Source: an uncultured Erysipelotrichaceae bacterium
GTDB lineage: Bacteria; Bacillota_I; Bacilli_A; RF39; UBA660
Assembly: GCA_902797275.1 (NCBI GenBank)
Contig: CADBSI010000009.1
Location: 1-7,696, forward strand
Length of the DNA stretch: 7,696 nt
Direction of reading: 5' to 3'
The stretch's first letter is position 1. Every line of letters starts with the position of its first letter. The translations under genes and the position numbers were made by a program. This document shows positions 1-5,495 of this stretch, in pieces. Under the pieces are notes generated by a model that was given only the letters and a program-made list of their open reading frames with translations, searched no databases and was not told where the DNA came from.

Positions 1-1692
1 AATATGAAAAAAATGTTAAAAGAAAATGTCTTGGTAAGAAAATTAGTAGGTATTGAAACGGCTGGAAATATAAATGTTTTATTAACTGATAAAACAGGTA
101 CTTTAACTAAAGGTAAATTAGAAGTTATAAGTGTTTTAGATAGTAATTTAAAAGAATTAAAGTTAAATGAGGTTAAAAAAAATAAATTATATTTTGATAG
201 TATGTATTACAATAACGATAGTTCTTTTAATGAAAAAGAAATAGTTGGAGGTAATATTACTGATAAAGCTATTTTAAAATATATTGGTAATACTTCTTCT
301 CTAAAAAAAAATATTATAAATAAAAAACACTTTGATAGTACTAGTAAATATAGTTCTGTATCAATAAAAGATAATAATTTAATTACTTATTTTAAAGGAG
401 CAAGTGAAGTATTAATTCCTAAATGTAATAAATATTTAGTTAATAATCAAGAAAGAATTTTAGTTAATAAATATTTTATTGAAGAAAAAATAAAAGAAAT
501 TACGAAAAAAGGTATAAGAGTTTTAGTAATAGCTTATAAAAATGGTAATGAAGAACTTTCTGATTTGGTTTTCTTAGGATTAATTTTATTGAAAGATGAA
601 TTAAGAAATGAAGCTAAACAAGGAGTTAATTTAATTAAATCAGCTTCTATTAAAGTTGTTATGATTACAGGTGATGCTAAAGAAACTGCTAAGAATATTG
701 CTACAGAAGTTGGTATTTTAGATAATGAAAATGATTTAGTTTTAACAAGTAAAGAATTAAATGAGTTAAGTGATGATTTATTACTTGAAAAACTTGATAA
801 TTTAAAAGTAGTATCCCGGGCTTTACCAAGTGATAAAACTAGACTTGTTAAACTTTATCAAAAAAAAGATTTAATTGTTGGAATGACTGGAGACGGAGTT
901 AATGATGCCCCGGCTCTTAAAAATGCTGATGTTGGTTTTTCCATGGGAAGTGGCTCGGAAGTATCAAAAGAAGCTAGCGATATCATTATTCTTGATAATA
1001 ATATTTTATCAATTTCCAAGGCTATTTTATATGGAAGAACTATATTTAAAAGTATTAGAAAATTTATAATTTATCAGTTAAGTGTTAATGCAACTGCCCT
1101 TATTTTATCAATAATAGGTCCCTTTATAGGCGTTACTACTCCCATTACAATTGTTCAAATGTTATGGCTTAATATGATCATGGACACTTTATCAGCCCTA
1201 GCTTTCTCGTATGAACCTGCTCTACTTGAATACATGATGGAGCCCCCTAAAAAGAAAAACGAAAAAATTATTAATTCTTATATGTATAATGAAATAATTC
1301 TAACCGCTATTTATTCTAGTTTACTTTGTATTTTATTTTTAAAACTACCAATTGTTCGTGAGTATTTTAGAACTAATAATAACAATAAATATTTAATGAC
1401 AGCTTATTTTGCTATGTTTATTTTTATTGGTATTTTCAACTCTTTTAATGCTAGAACTTATCGTATTAATATATTTTCTAATATTTTAAAAAATAAAATT
1501 TATTTAATTATTATAAGTTTTATTATCATAGTTCAAATATATTTAATCTATTTTGGAGGAGATTTATTCAGAACCTATGGCTTAACTGCTAAAGAATTTT
1601 TAATTATTTTACTTATTTCTTTATCTGTTTGGCCAGTTGATGGTATTAGAAAACTAATCTTAAAAAAATTAAATTTAGAAAGAAATGTTTAG
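1..1692 (+). CDS. Calcium-type cation-translocating P-type ATPase (PMCA-like), 5' end outside the window
   Basis: This protein probably exports Ca2+ across the cell membrane using ATP. The reading frame is open to the left edge, and the first visible residues (NVLVRKL..ETAG) are the family's conserved run just before the phosphorylation site, so the N-terminus and the first four membrane helices lie upstream. Counting from the ATG at position 4, visible motifs are DKTGT (phosphorylated Asp29), KGAS in the nucleotide-binding domain (131-134), TGD (222-224) and TGDGVND (295-301). About six C-terminal membrane helices follow from about residue 353. Helix M5 carries NATA (Asn362) and M6 carries LWLNMIMD (Asn390, Asp394). 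The SERCA site-I Glu of M5 is Ala here (365), as in PMCA pumps, which suggests one Ca2+ per cycle. The stretch between DKTGT and KGAS is short, about 95 residues, so the N domain is compact. Ca2+ specificity is inferred from motifs. Confidence 0.9.
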   Translation, partial: NMKKMLKENVLVRKLVGIETAGNINVLLTDKTGTLTKGKLEVISVLDSNLKELKLNEVKKNKLYFDSMYYNNDSSFNEKEIVGGNITDKAILKYIGNTSSLKKNIINKKHFDSTSKYSSVSIKDNNLITYFKGASEVLIPKCNKYLVNNQERILVNKYFIEEKIKEITKKGIRVLVIAYKNGNEELSDLVFLGLILLKDELRNEAKQGVNLIKSASIKVVMITGDAKETAKNIATEVGILDNENDLVLTSKELNELSDDLLLEKLDNLKVVSRALPSDKTRLVKLYQKKDLIVGMTGDGVNDAPALKNADVGFSMGSGSEVSKEASDIIILDNNILSISKAILYGRTIFKSIRKFIIYQLSVNATALILSIIGPFIGVTTPITIVQMLWLNMIMDTLSALAFSYEPALLEYMMEPPKKKNEKIINSYMYNEIILTAIYSSLLCILFLKLPIVREYFRTNNNNKYLMTAYFAMFIFIGIFNSFNARTYRINIFSNILKNKIYLIIISFIIIVQIYLIYFGGDLFRTYGLTAKEFLIILLISLSVWPVDGIRKLILKKLNLERNV

Positions 1693-1707
1693 GTTTCTTT
1701 TTTTTAA
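1679..1707 (+). terminator. Possible weak intrinsic terminator after the Ca2+ ATPase
   Basis: AAAGAAA (1679-1685) can pair with TTTCTTT (1694-1700) across an 8-base loop that contains the ATPase stop codon TAG (1690-1692). The right arm runs straight into more T residues, giving eight consecutive T from 1698 to 1705. The stem has only one G-C pair, so termination may be inefficient and the pilin gene could be partly transcribed by read-through. Confidence 0.45.
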
Positions 1708-1710
1708 ATT

Positions 1711-1722
1711 TTATGATATTAT
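1711..1722 (+). promoter_or_regulatory. Possible extended -10 promoter of the prepilin gene
   Basis: TTATGATATTAT contains TG-A-TATTAT, an extended -10 element (TG at 1714-1715, hexamer at 1717-1722). The identical 12-mer forms the -10 region of the rpsP promoter on the other strand. The expected -35 position (about 1694-1699, TTTCTT) is a poor match. A start about 7 bases downstream would give a very short leader beginning near the Shine-Dalgarno site, so this is a candidate only. Confidence 0.35.
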
Positions 1723-1728
1723 TAACTT

Positions 1729-1733
1729 AGGTG
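1729..1733 (+). promoter_or_regulatory. Ribosome binding site that sets the prepilin start
   Basis: AGGTG lies 5 bases before the ATG at 1739. The earlier in-frame ATG at 1685 lies inside the ATPase gene and would add an 18-residue leader with no place in a prepilin signal. The site therefore supports 1739 as the start. Confidence 0.65.
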
Positions 1734-1738
1734 AAAAT

Positions 1739-2191
1739 ATGAATTTAAAAAATAAAGGTTTTACTTTAGTAGAATTATTAGCTGTTATAGTTGTTGTTGC
1801 AATTATTATGAGTATTGCTACTTTAAGTATTACTAATTTTCTTGGTAATAGTAAAGATAGGGTTTATCTAAATTATGCTGCAACTTTAAAAACAACAGTT
1901 GAAGATTATTTAATTGAAGATTATGAAAATAATGGTTCCCTTCTTCCAAATGTCGGTGGTAGTAGAGAAATAAGTTTAAATACTTTAATAACTAAAAAGA
2001 AAATTGATGTATTAAAGGATCCAAATGGTGGAACTTGTGATCCCAATACAACTAAAGTTGTTATAACAAGAAATAATGATAAAGGTATTAACTTTGATTT
2101 ATCATACAGTGTTTATCTTGTTTGCGAACATGCCAAGATTACCTGTAATCCTTATACTAAAGCAAAAGAATGCGTAATAACTAAAAAATAG
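1739..2191 (+). CDS. Prepilin-type (type IV pilin/pseudopilin-like) secreted protein with four cysteines
   Basis: This is a 150-residue protein with a class III (prepilin) signal: a short basic leader MNLKNKG followed by FTLVELLAVIVVV. Family knowledge predicts prepilin peptidase cleavage after Gly7 and N-methylation of Phe8. Glu12 is the conserved Glu5 of the mature protein. One hydrophobic helix (about residues 8-35) anchors or packs the subunit, followed by a small globular domain. Cys100, Cys129, Cys136 and Cys145 all lie in the C-terminal third and may form two disulfides outside the membrane. No pilus assembly ATPase, platform protein or prepilin peptidase is visible nearby, so it could be a pilus, competence-type or secretion pseudopilin subunit working with a machine encoded elsewhere. 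The start is chosen from the ribosome binding site and the position of the leader. The gene follows the ATPase by 46 bases and ends in its own terminator. Confidence 0.85.
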   Translation: MNLKNKGFTLVELLAVIVVVAIIMSIATLSITNFLGNSKDRVYLNYAATLKTTVEDYLIEDYENNGSLLPNVGGSREISLNTLITKKKIDVLKDPNGGTCDPNTTKVVITRNNDKGINFDLSYSVYLVCEHAKITCNPYTKAKECVITKK

Positions 2192-2215
2192 ATGCCAATA
2201 ACATCTATTTTATTT
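2185..2215 (+). terminator. Intrinsic terminator of the prepilin gene
   Basis: A perfect 10-bp stem forms between AAAATAGATG (2185-2194) and CATCTATTTT (2202-2211), with a 7-base loop, followed by a T-rich tail. The stop codon TAG (2189-2191) lies in the left arm. The right arm also overlaps the end of the possible small ORF on the opposite strand. Confidence 0.8.
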
Positions 2216-2371
2216 ATAAACTTCTAAAGTATTTTTAAATTCAATTATTTCTTTCCTAGTCAAATAAGTAATATTGCTATTATATTGACTAGGATTAAAA
2301 TTACTATTATTGCTATTACTATTTAAAGTAGTTAAAAAACTCATTAAATAAGTTAAACCAATTTTTAGCAT
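2210..2371 (-). CDS. Possible 53-aa small ORF, unknown function
   Basis: An open frame of 53 codons runs from ATG (2371) to TAA (2210-2212). It starts MLKIGLTYLMSFLTT, has an Asn/Ser-rich middle, and ends in a charged, possibly helical tail (YLTRKEIIEFKNTLEVYK). I do not recognise it. In favour: it is the only sizeable frame in the gap, and its C-terminus looks protein-like. Against: there is no Shine-Dalgarno site, the stop lies in the opposing pilin terminator, and the middle encodes a low-complexity triplet run (AAT/AGT). A TATAAT hexamer (2380-2385) sits 8 bases before the ATG, so a leaderless transcript is conceivable, but no -35 is visible. A 10-bp inverted repeat lies inside it, so the segment may be an RNA structure rather than a gene. 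Confidence 0.25.
   Translation of the reverse strand: MLKIGLTYLMSFLTTLNSNSNNSNFNPSQYNSNITYLTRKEIIEFKNTLEVYK
2254..2294. repeat. Perfect 10-bp inverted repeat in the convergent intergenic region
   Basis: TCCTAGTCAA (2254-2263) and TTGACTAGGA (2285-2294) are exact reverse complements separated by 21 bases. The spacer holds a second small palindrome, TAATA-TTGC-TATTA (2269-2282), so the RNA of either strand could fold into a two-part stem. Neither side is followed by a T tract, so it is not a standard terminator. Function unknown. Confidence 0.6.
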
Positions 2372-2439
2372 TTATAATTATTATATTTTTTTAATTTGCC
2401 TAGTATTTTGCCGGATATTTTTTATAAATTTATCATAGT

Positions 2440-2467
2440 AAAAAATACCTAGAAAAACTAAGTATTT
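2440..2467 (-). terminator. Intrinsic terminator of the D-Ala-D-Ala carboxypeptidase gene
   Basis: On the minus strand AAATACTTAG pairs with CTAGGTATTT (10 pairs, one G-U) around a TTTTT loop and continues into a run of six T (plus-strand A 2440-2445). The arm on the gene side covers two bases of the stop codon TAA (2466-2468). Confidence 0.8.
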
Positions 2468-3623
2468 AAAATAAATTGCCTATTATTACACCTTTTAATA
2501 TTTTAAAGAATATATTAAAGTAATTATCTTTTGTAATATCATTTGCAACTGTTATATTTACTTCATCTATCATATTACCAAGACTATCTTTAACAACTAA
2601 TTTACCTATCATATCACCCTTTTTAATAGGAAGTTTTAAAGTATTTAAAATAACATTTGATTTATATTCTTCTTTTTTATCATTTTTATTTTTTAAAACT
2701 GTAACATCTTGATTAGCAATTATTTTTATTTTAGGAATATCAGCTTTATCAATTGAAATAGTTCCTAACTCTTCTCCTTTTTTCTTAATAGTTTCTACTT
2801 TATATAAGTTAAAGCCATAGTCTAATAGTTCTGATGTTTCTTTATTTCTAACTTTTCCTTCTTTTTCACCTAAAGTAATTGCAAGTAATCTCATATCATT
2901 TCTTTTAGCCGTTACAGCCATACAATACATAGCAGCATCAGTATATCCGGTTTTAAGTCCATCTGCTCCCTGGTAAGTTTTAATTAATTTATTAGTATTT
3001 ACAAGCCAAAATTGTCTATCAGTTCCTTTTCTTAAATAATCTTCATAAATACTTGTATATTTAAGGATTTCTTCATGACTAATTAGTTCTTTAGCAATAA
3101 GAGCCATATCATAAGCTGTTGAATAATGATCTTTTTCATCGAGTCCTGTTGGATTTACAAAGTTAGTATCTTTAAGTCCTAAACTTTTAGCTTTTTCGTT
3201 CATCATTTTAACAAAATTTGTTTCGGTTCCTCCAATATATTCAGCCATGGCTACAATTCCATCATTAGCACTAGCCATCATTATTCCTTTAATTAAATCT
3301 AAAACACTTATCTTTTCCCCTTCTTCAAGCCAGATCTGAGATCCTCCCATACCACTGGCATTTCTAGATACTACTACCATATCTTCTAGTTTAATTTTTC
3401 CATCTTCAAGAGCTTCCATAATCAAAACCATCCCCATCATCTTAGTCATCGATGCAACTGATGTTTTCTCATGAATATTTTTTTCATAAATAATTTTTCC
3501 TGTTGATACTTCCATAAGTAAACCACTTTTTGCATTTTGAAGTAAAGATTCATCTGCTCTAACTTTTATACTTGGTAAAAAAATACTTATTAAAAGTAAA
3601 ATAATTATACCTTTTTTATACAT
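2466..3623 (-). CDS. dacF: D-alanyl-D-alanine carboxypeptidase (DacA/DacF-type penicillin-binding protein)
   Basis: This is a secreted serine DD-carboxypeptidase that removes the terminal D-Ala from peptidoglycan pentapeptide stems outside the membrane. From the ATG at 3623 the protein is 385 residues. Residues 1-23 form a signal peptide (MYKKG, a hydrophobic core, then VRA before DES). The three catalytic motifs of the family are present: SMTK (58-61, nucleophile Ser58), SAN (118-120) and KTG (224-226). A PBP5-type C-terminal beta domain follows from about residue 275, and the last roughly 18 residues (NYFNIFFKILKGVIIGNLF) look like the amphipathic membrane anchor typical of this group. A GTG two codons earlier (3629) overlaps the Shine-Dalgarno AGGGG, so the ATG is preferred. 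No clear promoter lies between it and the rhomboid terminator; TATCAT (3644-3649) lacks a -35. The exact paralogue (DacA or DacF) cannot be settled from sequence alone. Confidence 0.92.
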   Translation of the reverse strand: MYKKGIIILLLISIFLPSIKVRADESLLQNAKSGLLMEVSTGKIIYEKNIHEKTSVASMTKMMGMVLIMEALEDGKIKLEDMVVVSRNASGMGGSQIWLEEGEKISVLDLIKGIMMASANDGIVAMAEYIGGTETNFVKMMNEKAKSLGLKDTNFVNPTGLDEKDHYSTAYDMALIAKELISHEEILKYTSIYEDYLRKGTDRQFWLVNTNKLIKTYQGADGLKTGYTDAAMYCMAVTAKRNDMRLLAITLGEKEGKVRNKETSELLDYGFNLYKVETIKKKGEELGTISIDKADIPKIKIIANQDVTVLKNKNDKKEEYKSNVILNTLKLPIKKGDMIGKLVVKDSLGNMIDEVNITVANDITKDNYFNIFFKILKGVIIGNLF

Positions 3624-3628
3624 AAACA

Positions 3629-3633
3629 CCCCT
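3629..3633 (-). promoter_or_regulatory. Ribosome binding site that sets the dacF start
   Basis: AGGGG on the minus strand lies 5 bases upstream of the ATG at 3623. The alternative GTG start (3627-3629) shares a base with this site and has no site of its own, which argues for the ATG. Confidence 0.6.
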
Positions 3634-3648
3634 AGTTAAATTTATGAT

Positions 3649-3675
3649 AAAAAAATAGAACTATACGTTCTATTT
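3649..3675 (-). terminator. Intrinsic terminator of the rhomboid protease gene
   Basis: On the minus strand AAATAGAAC and GTTCTATTT form a perfect 9-bp stem (3667-3675 with 3653-3661) with a 5-base loop, running into seven T (3649-3655). The rhomboid stop codon TAG (3670-3672) is inside the stem. The T tract exists only in the minus direction. Confidence 0.85.
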
Positions 3676-4821
3676 CACAAATATTCCAAGATAAATTAGA
3701 AAAGCTAAGAAAATAATTGATAAAATTATACCATTTATATTTTCAACTTTTTTATGTTTATATTTAAGTCCTACAGCCATACTAATTAAAACTCCTCCAA
3801 TAAGTCCCCCTATATGACCAAAATAATCTATTCCAGGAATAACAAAACCAATTATTAAATTAAGAGCAATAACTGGCAAAATACTTTGTTTCCAAGTGGC
3901 ACCTATATAAACACGATAATAATAACCAAAATATAAAATTGCTCCCATCAAGCCAAATATTGCCCCACTTGCTCCAATTGAAGCATTATTTGATAAAGTT
4001 ATACTAAGTAAACTACCAGTAATTGCACTGAAAAAGTAAATTAATAAAAACTTATTTTTACCATAAAAACTTTCTACTTGACTACCAATTATATATAAAG
4101 CATAACAATTACTTAATAAATGAAAAATATCAGCATGTAAAAATGTACCTGTAATTAATCTATAATATTCATGATACCCTCTAATATATGGTCCATAAAC
4201 AGCAAACATATTAATTAAACTATCACTATTTCTTGTAAATAAACCAAATAAATAAATAAGCACCAAAATACCAATTAATACATAAGTAATAATTACTTTC
4301 TTAGGTGTAAAAACATCATCATTTTTAATAGCTTCATTTCTATTCTTTTCATTAATTTCATTAGTAATTTTCAAAAACAAACTAAATCCTTCTTCTTTAA
4401 AATCTAGATTACTTTTTAAATCCGAAAAATTGGTTTTTATAACATCATTTTCTACTAAATCTTTTTCAGTTTTAACATTTATATATTTATATTTTTTATC
4501 ATCTTGATTAGTCTTAGTAAAATCAACATTTTCTCCTAAATCAGTAAAAATATTTAAAACTTCCATCTTTAAAGAAAAAGTTTTTTTCTTAATTTTACTA
4601 ACTAATCTTCTTGTTTTAAATTTATCAAATTCCATTTGTTCATTATTATGAATATAATTATTAACTATTCTTACTATTTTTATATCTTCCGATAAGTTTT
4701 CTAACCATATTTCATTTTTAGCACCTTGAACAATTACAGGATTATAATTTTTTATCTTTATAAAATAATACAATAATTTCATTGTAATTAAATCTCTATC
4801 ATTAATCATTTCTGCATTCAT
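3670..4821 (-). CDS. Rhomboid family intramembrane serine protease with N-terminal cytosolic domain (GluP/YqgP-like)
   Basis: This is an integral membrane protease that cuts substrates within the bilayer with a Ser-His dyad. Of 383 residues, about 1-170 form a soluble, Lys/Glu-rich N-terminal region resembling the extra domain of Bacillus YqgP/GluP. The rhomboid core runs from about 174 to 355. It shows HADIFHLLSN (229-238) in the second helix, GASGAIFG with nucleophile Ser285, and YFGHIGG with His336. A last hydrophobic helix (about 363-382) makes seven in total. B. subtilis YqgP also has a C-terminal TPR region, which is missing here because the protein ends right after the last helix. YqgP is known to act with FtsH in quality control of the Mg2+ transporter MgtE; whether this protein does so is not shown. 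The gene has its own promoter and terminator, and the ATG at 4821 follows AAGGAG (4830-4835) by 8 bases. Confidence 0.88.
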   Translation of the reverse strand: MNAEMINDRDLITMKLLYYFIKIKNYNPVIVQGAKNEIWLENLSEDIKIVRIVNNYIHNNEQMEFDKFKTRRLVSKIKKKTFSLKMEVLNIFTDLGENVDFTKTNQDDKKYKYINVKTEKDLVENDVIKTNFSDLKSNLDFKEEGFSLFLKITNEINEKNRNEAIKNDDVFTPKKVIITYVLIGILVLIYLFGLFTRNSDSLINMFAVYGPYIRGYHEYYRLITGTFLHADIFHLLSNCYALYIIGSQVESFYGKNKFLLIYFFSAITGSLLSITLSNNASIGASGAIFGLMGAILYFGYYYRVYIGATWKQSILPVIALNLIIGFVIPGIDYFGHIGGLIGGVLISMAVGLKYKHKKVENINGIILSIIFLAFLIYLGIFVK

Positions 4822-4842
4822 CTTAACAACTCCTTAATAAAA

Positions 4843-4871
4843 ATTATATACTATTTTTTTAAATAAATAAA
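4843..4871 (-). promoter_or_regulatory. Likely promoter of the rhomboid gene
   Basis: A perfect -10 TATAAT (4843-4848 on the minus strand) lies 21 bases before the start codon, just after the khpA terminator. The -35 position at 17-bp spacing (4866-4871, TTTATT) matches only 3 of 6, so the -10 carries the call. Confidence 0.5.
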
Positions 4872-4874
4872 GAG

Positions 4875-4903
4875 AAAAAGAAAAAAACTAGCAAAACTAG
4901 TTT
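4875..4903 (-). terminator. Intrinsic terminator of the rpsP-khpA operon
   Basis: On the minus strand AAACTAG (4897-4903) and CTAGTTT (4885-4891) form a 7-bp stem with a 5-base loop, followed by T-rich sequence (TTTT, C, TTTTT). The stem takes in two bases of the khpA stop codon TAA (4902-4904). Confidence 0.8.
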
Positions 4904-5150
4904 AAAAACTTTCTATGTTAATAGAAATATATTTGTGATCATGTAAACTACTACTTGCTTTTAAAAGAGTTCTAATAGCATTAGCAGTACGACCACCTTT
5001 ACCTATTAATCTTGGTAAATCTTTTTCACTTACTAAAACTTCAATTGTAACTTTTTTATCATCTTCTGATGGAAACTCTTTAACAGTTACCATATCAGCA
5101 TCTATTACTAAAGCTTTAACAAGTTTTTCTGTTAAAGCAACATAATTCAT
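4902..5150 (-). CDS. khpA: KH-domain RNA-binding protein KhpA (YlqC family)
   Basis: This is a small cytoplasmic RNA-binding protein of 82 residues, the usual size for the family. It is essentially one KH domain, with the GxxG loop as IGKGGRTANAIR (Gly50 to Gly53). In other Firmicutes KhpA pairs with KhpB/EloR and affects small-RNA binding and cell-elongation control; that is family knowledge, not visible here. The gene starts 3 bases after the rpsP stop codon, and its ribosome binding site (GAGG, 7 bases before the ATG) overlaps the last rpsP codons, so the two are co-transcribed and probably translationally coupled. This rpsP-khpA order is common in Firmicutes. The rimM, trmD and rplS genes that usually follow are absent and a terminator comes at once. 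Confidence 0.93.
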   Translation of the reverse strand: MNYVALTEKLVKALVIDADMVTVKEFPSEDDKKVTIEVLVSEKDLPRLIGKGGRTANAIRTLLKASSSLHDHKYISINIESF

Positions 5151-5153
5151 AAA

Positions 5154-5423
5154 CTAACCTCTTTTTGATTCATGGAATTTTTTCATAATTCCTGCATCAC
5201 TTAATAAATTACGAACTGTATCACTTGGAATTGCTCCATTATTTAACCATTTAAGAGCAATACTTTCATCAACTTTAACTGTTTTTGGTTCTGTTAATGG
5301 ATTATAAGTTCCAACAAGTTCTATGTATTCTCCATCTCTTTTAGTATGAGAATCAATTGCTACTATACGATAAACTGGTTTTTTCTTACTACCCATTCTT
5401 TTTAATCTTAATTTAACTGCCAT
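5154..5423 (-). CDS. rpsP: 30S ribosomal protein bS16
   Basis: This is small-subunit ribosomal protein bS16, which binds 16S rRNA during 30S assembly. The 89-residue protein has the family's characteristic start (AVKLRLKRMGSKKKPVYRIV, then A.DSH.KRDG.YIE..GTYNPL) and normal length. It is preceded by AAGGAAG (5431-5437), 7 bases from the ATG, and by the strongest promoter in the window, in keeping with high expression of a ribosomal protein. It is the first gene of a two-gene operon with khpA. In many Firmicutes rpsP lies downstream of ffh and ylxM; here an HD-domain hydrolase gene is upstream instead. Confidence 0.97.
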   Translation of the reverse strand: MAVKLRLKRMGSKKKPVYRIVAIDSHTKRDGEYIELVGTYNPLTEPKTVKVDESIALKWLNNGAIPSDTVRNLLSDAGIMKKFHESKRG

Positions 5424-5450
5424 AATAACACTTCCTTTCTTTATGCACTT

Positions 5451-5479
5451 ATAATATCATAATAAATGTTGGTTGTCAA
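5451..5479 (-). promoter_or_regulatory. Strong sigma-A-type promoter of rpsP-khpA
   Basis: On the minus strand there is a perfect -35 TTGACA (5474-5479), a 17-bp spacer and -10 TATTAT (5451-5456), with TG one base upstream of the -10 (extended -10). Predicted transcription starts near 5444, leaving a leader of about 20 bases with the ribosome binding site. Confidence 0.88.
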
Positions 5480-5495
5480 CATATTTTGGTTGACA
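5466..5495. promoter_or_regulatory. Nested inverted repeats over the rpsP -35 region (possible operator)
   Basis: Two inverted repeats interlock here. TGTCAAC (5474-5480) with GTTGACA (5489-5495) has an 8-base spacer. ATGTTG (5466-5471) with CAACAT (5477-5482) has a 5-base spacer. Both include part of the -35 hexamer. The first begins directly after the HD gene stop codon but has no T tract, so it is a poor terminator. A repressor site is possible but unproven. Confidence 0.4.

Noticed and set aside
1685..1738. An upstream in-frame ATG that would extend the prepilin by 18 residues.
   Set aside because: It overlaps the ATPase gene, has no clear ribosome binding site of its own, and would bury the prepilin leader. 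The ATG at 1739 has AGGTG five bases upstream.
2300..2324. Triplet-like run (ATT/ACT) as a microsatellite or CRISPR-like repeat.
   Set aside because: It is short and imperfect, without spacers, and is explained by AT-rich low complexity or by the Asn/Ser codons of the possible small ORF.
2399..2467. Possible attenuator, because CCTAGTATTTT (2399-2409) could pair with AAAATACCTAG and compete with the terminator stem.
   Set aside because: On the minus strand the competing arm lies after the terminator, too late to act. On the plus strand no T tract follows the stem.
3624..3629. GTG start for dacF two codons upstream.
   Set aside because: It overlaps the AGGGG ribosome binding site that serves the ATG at 3623.
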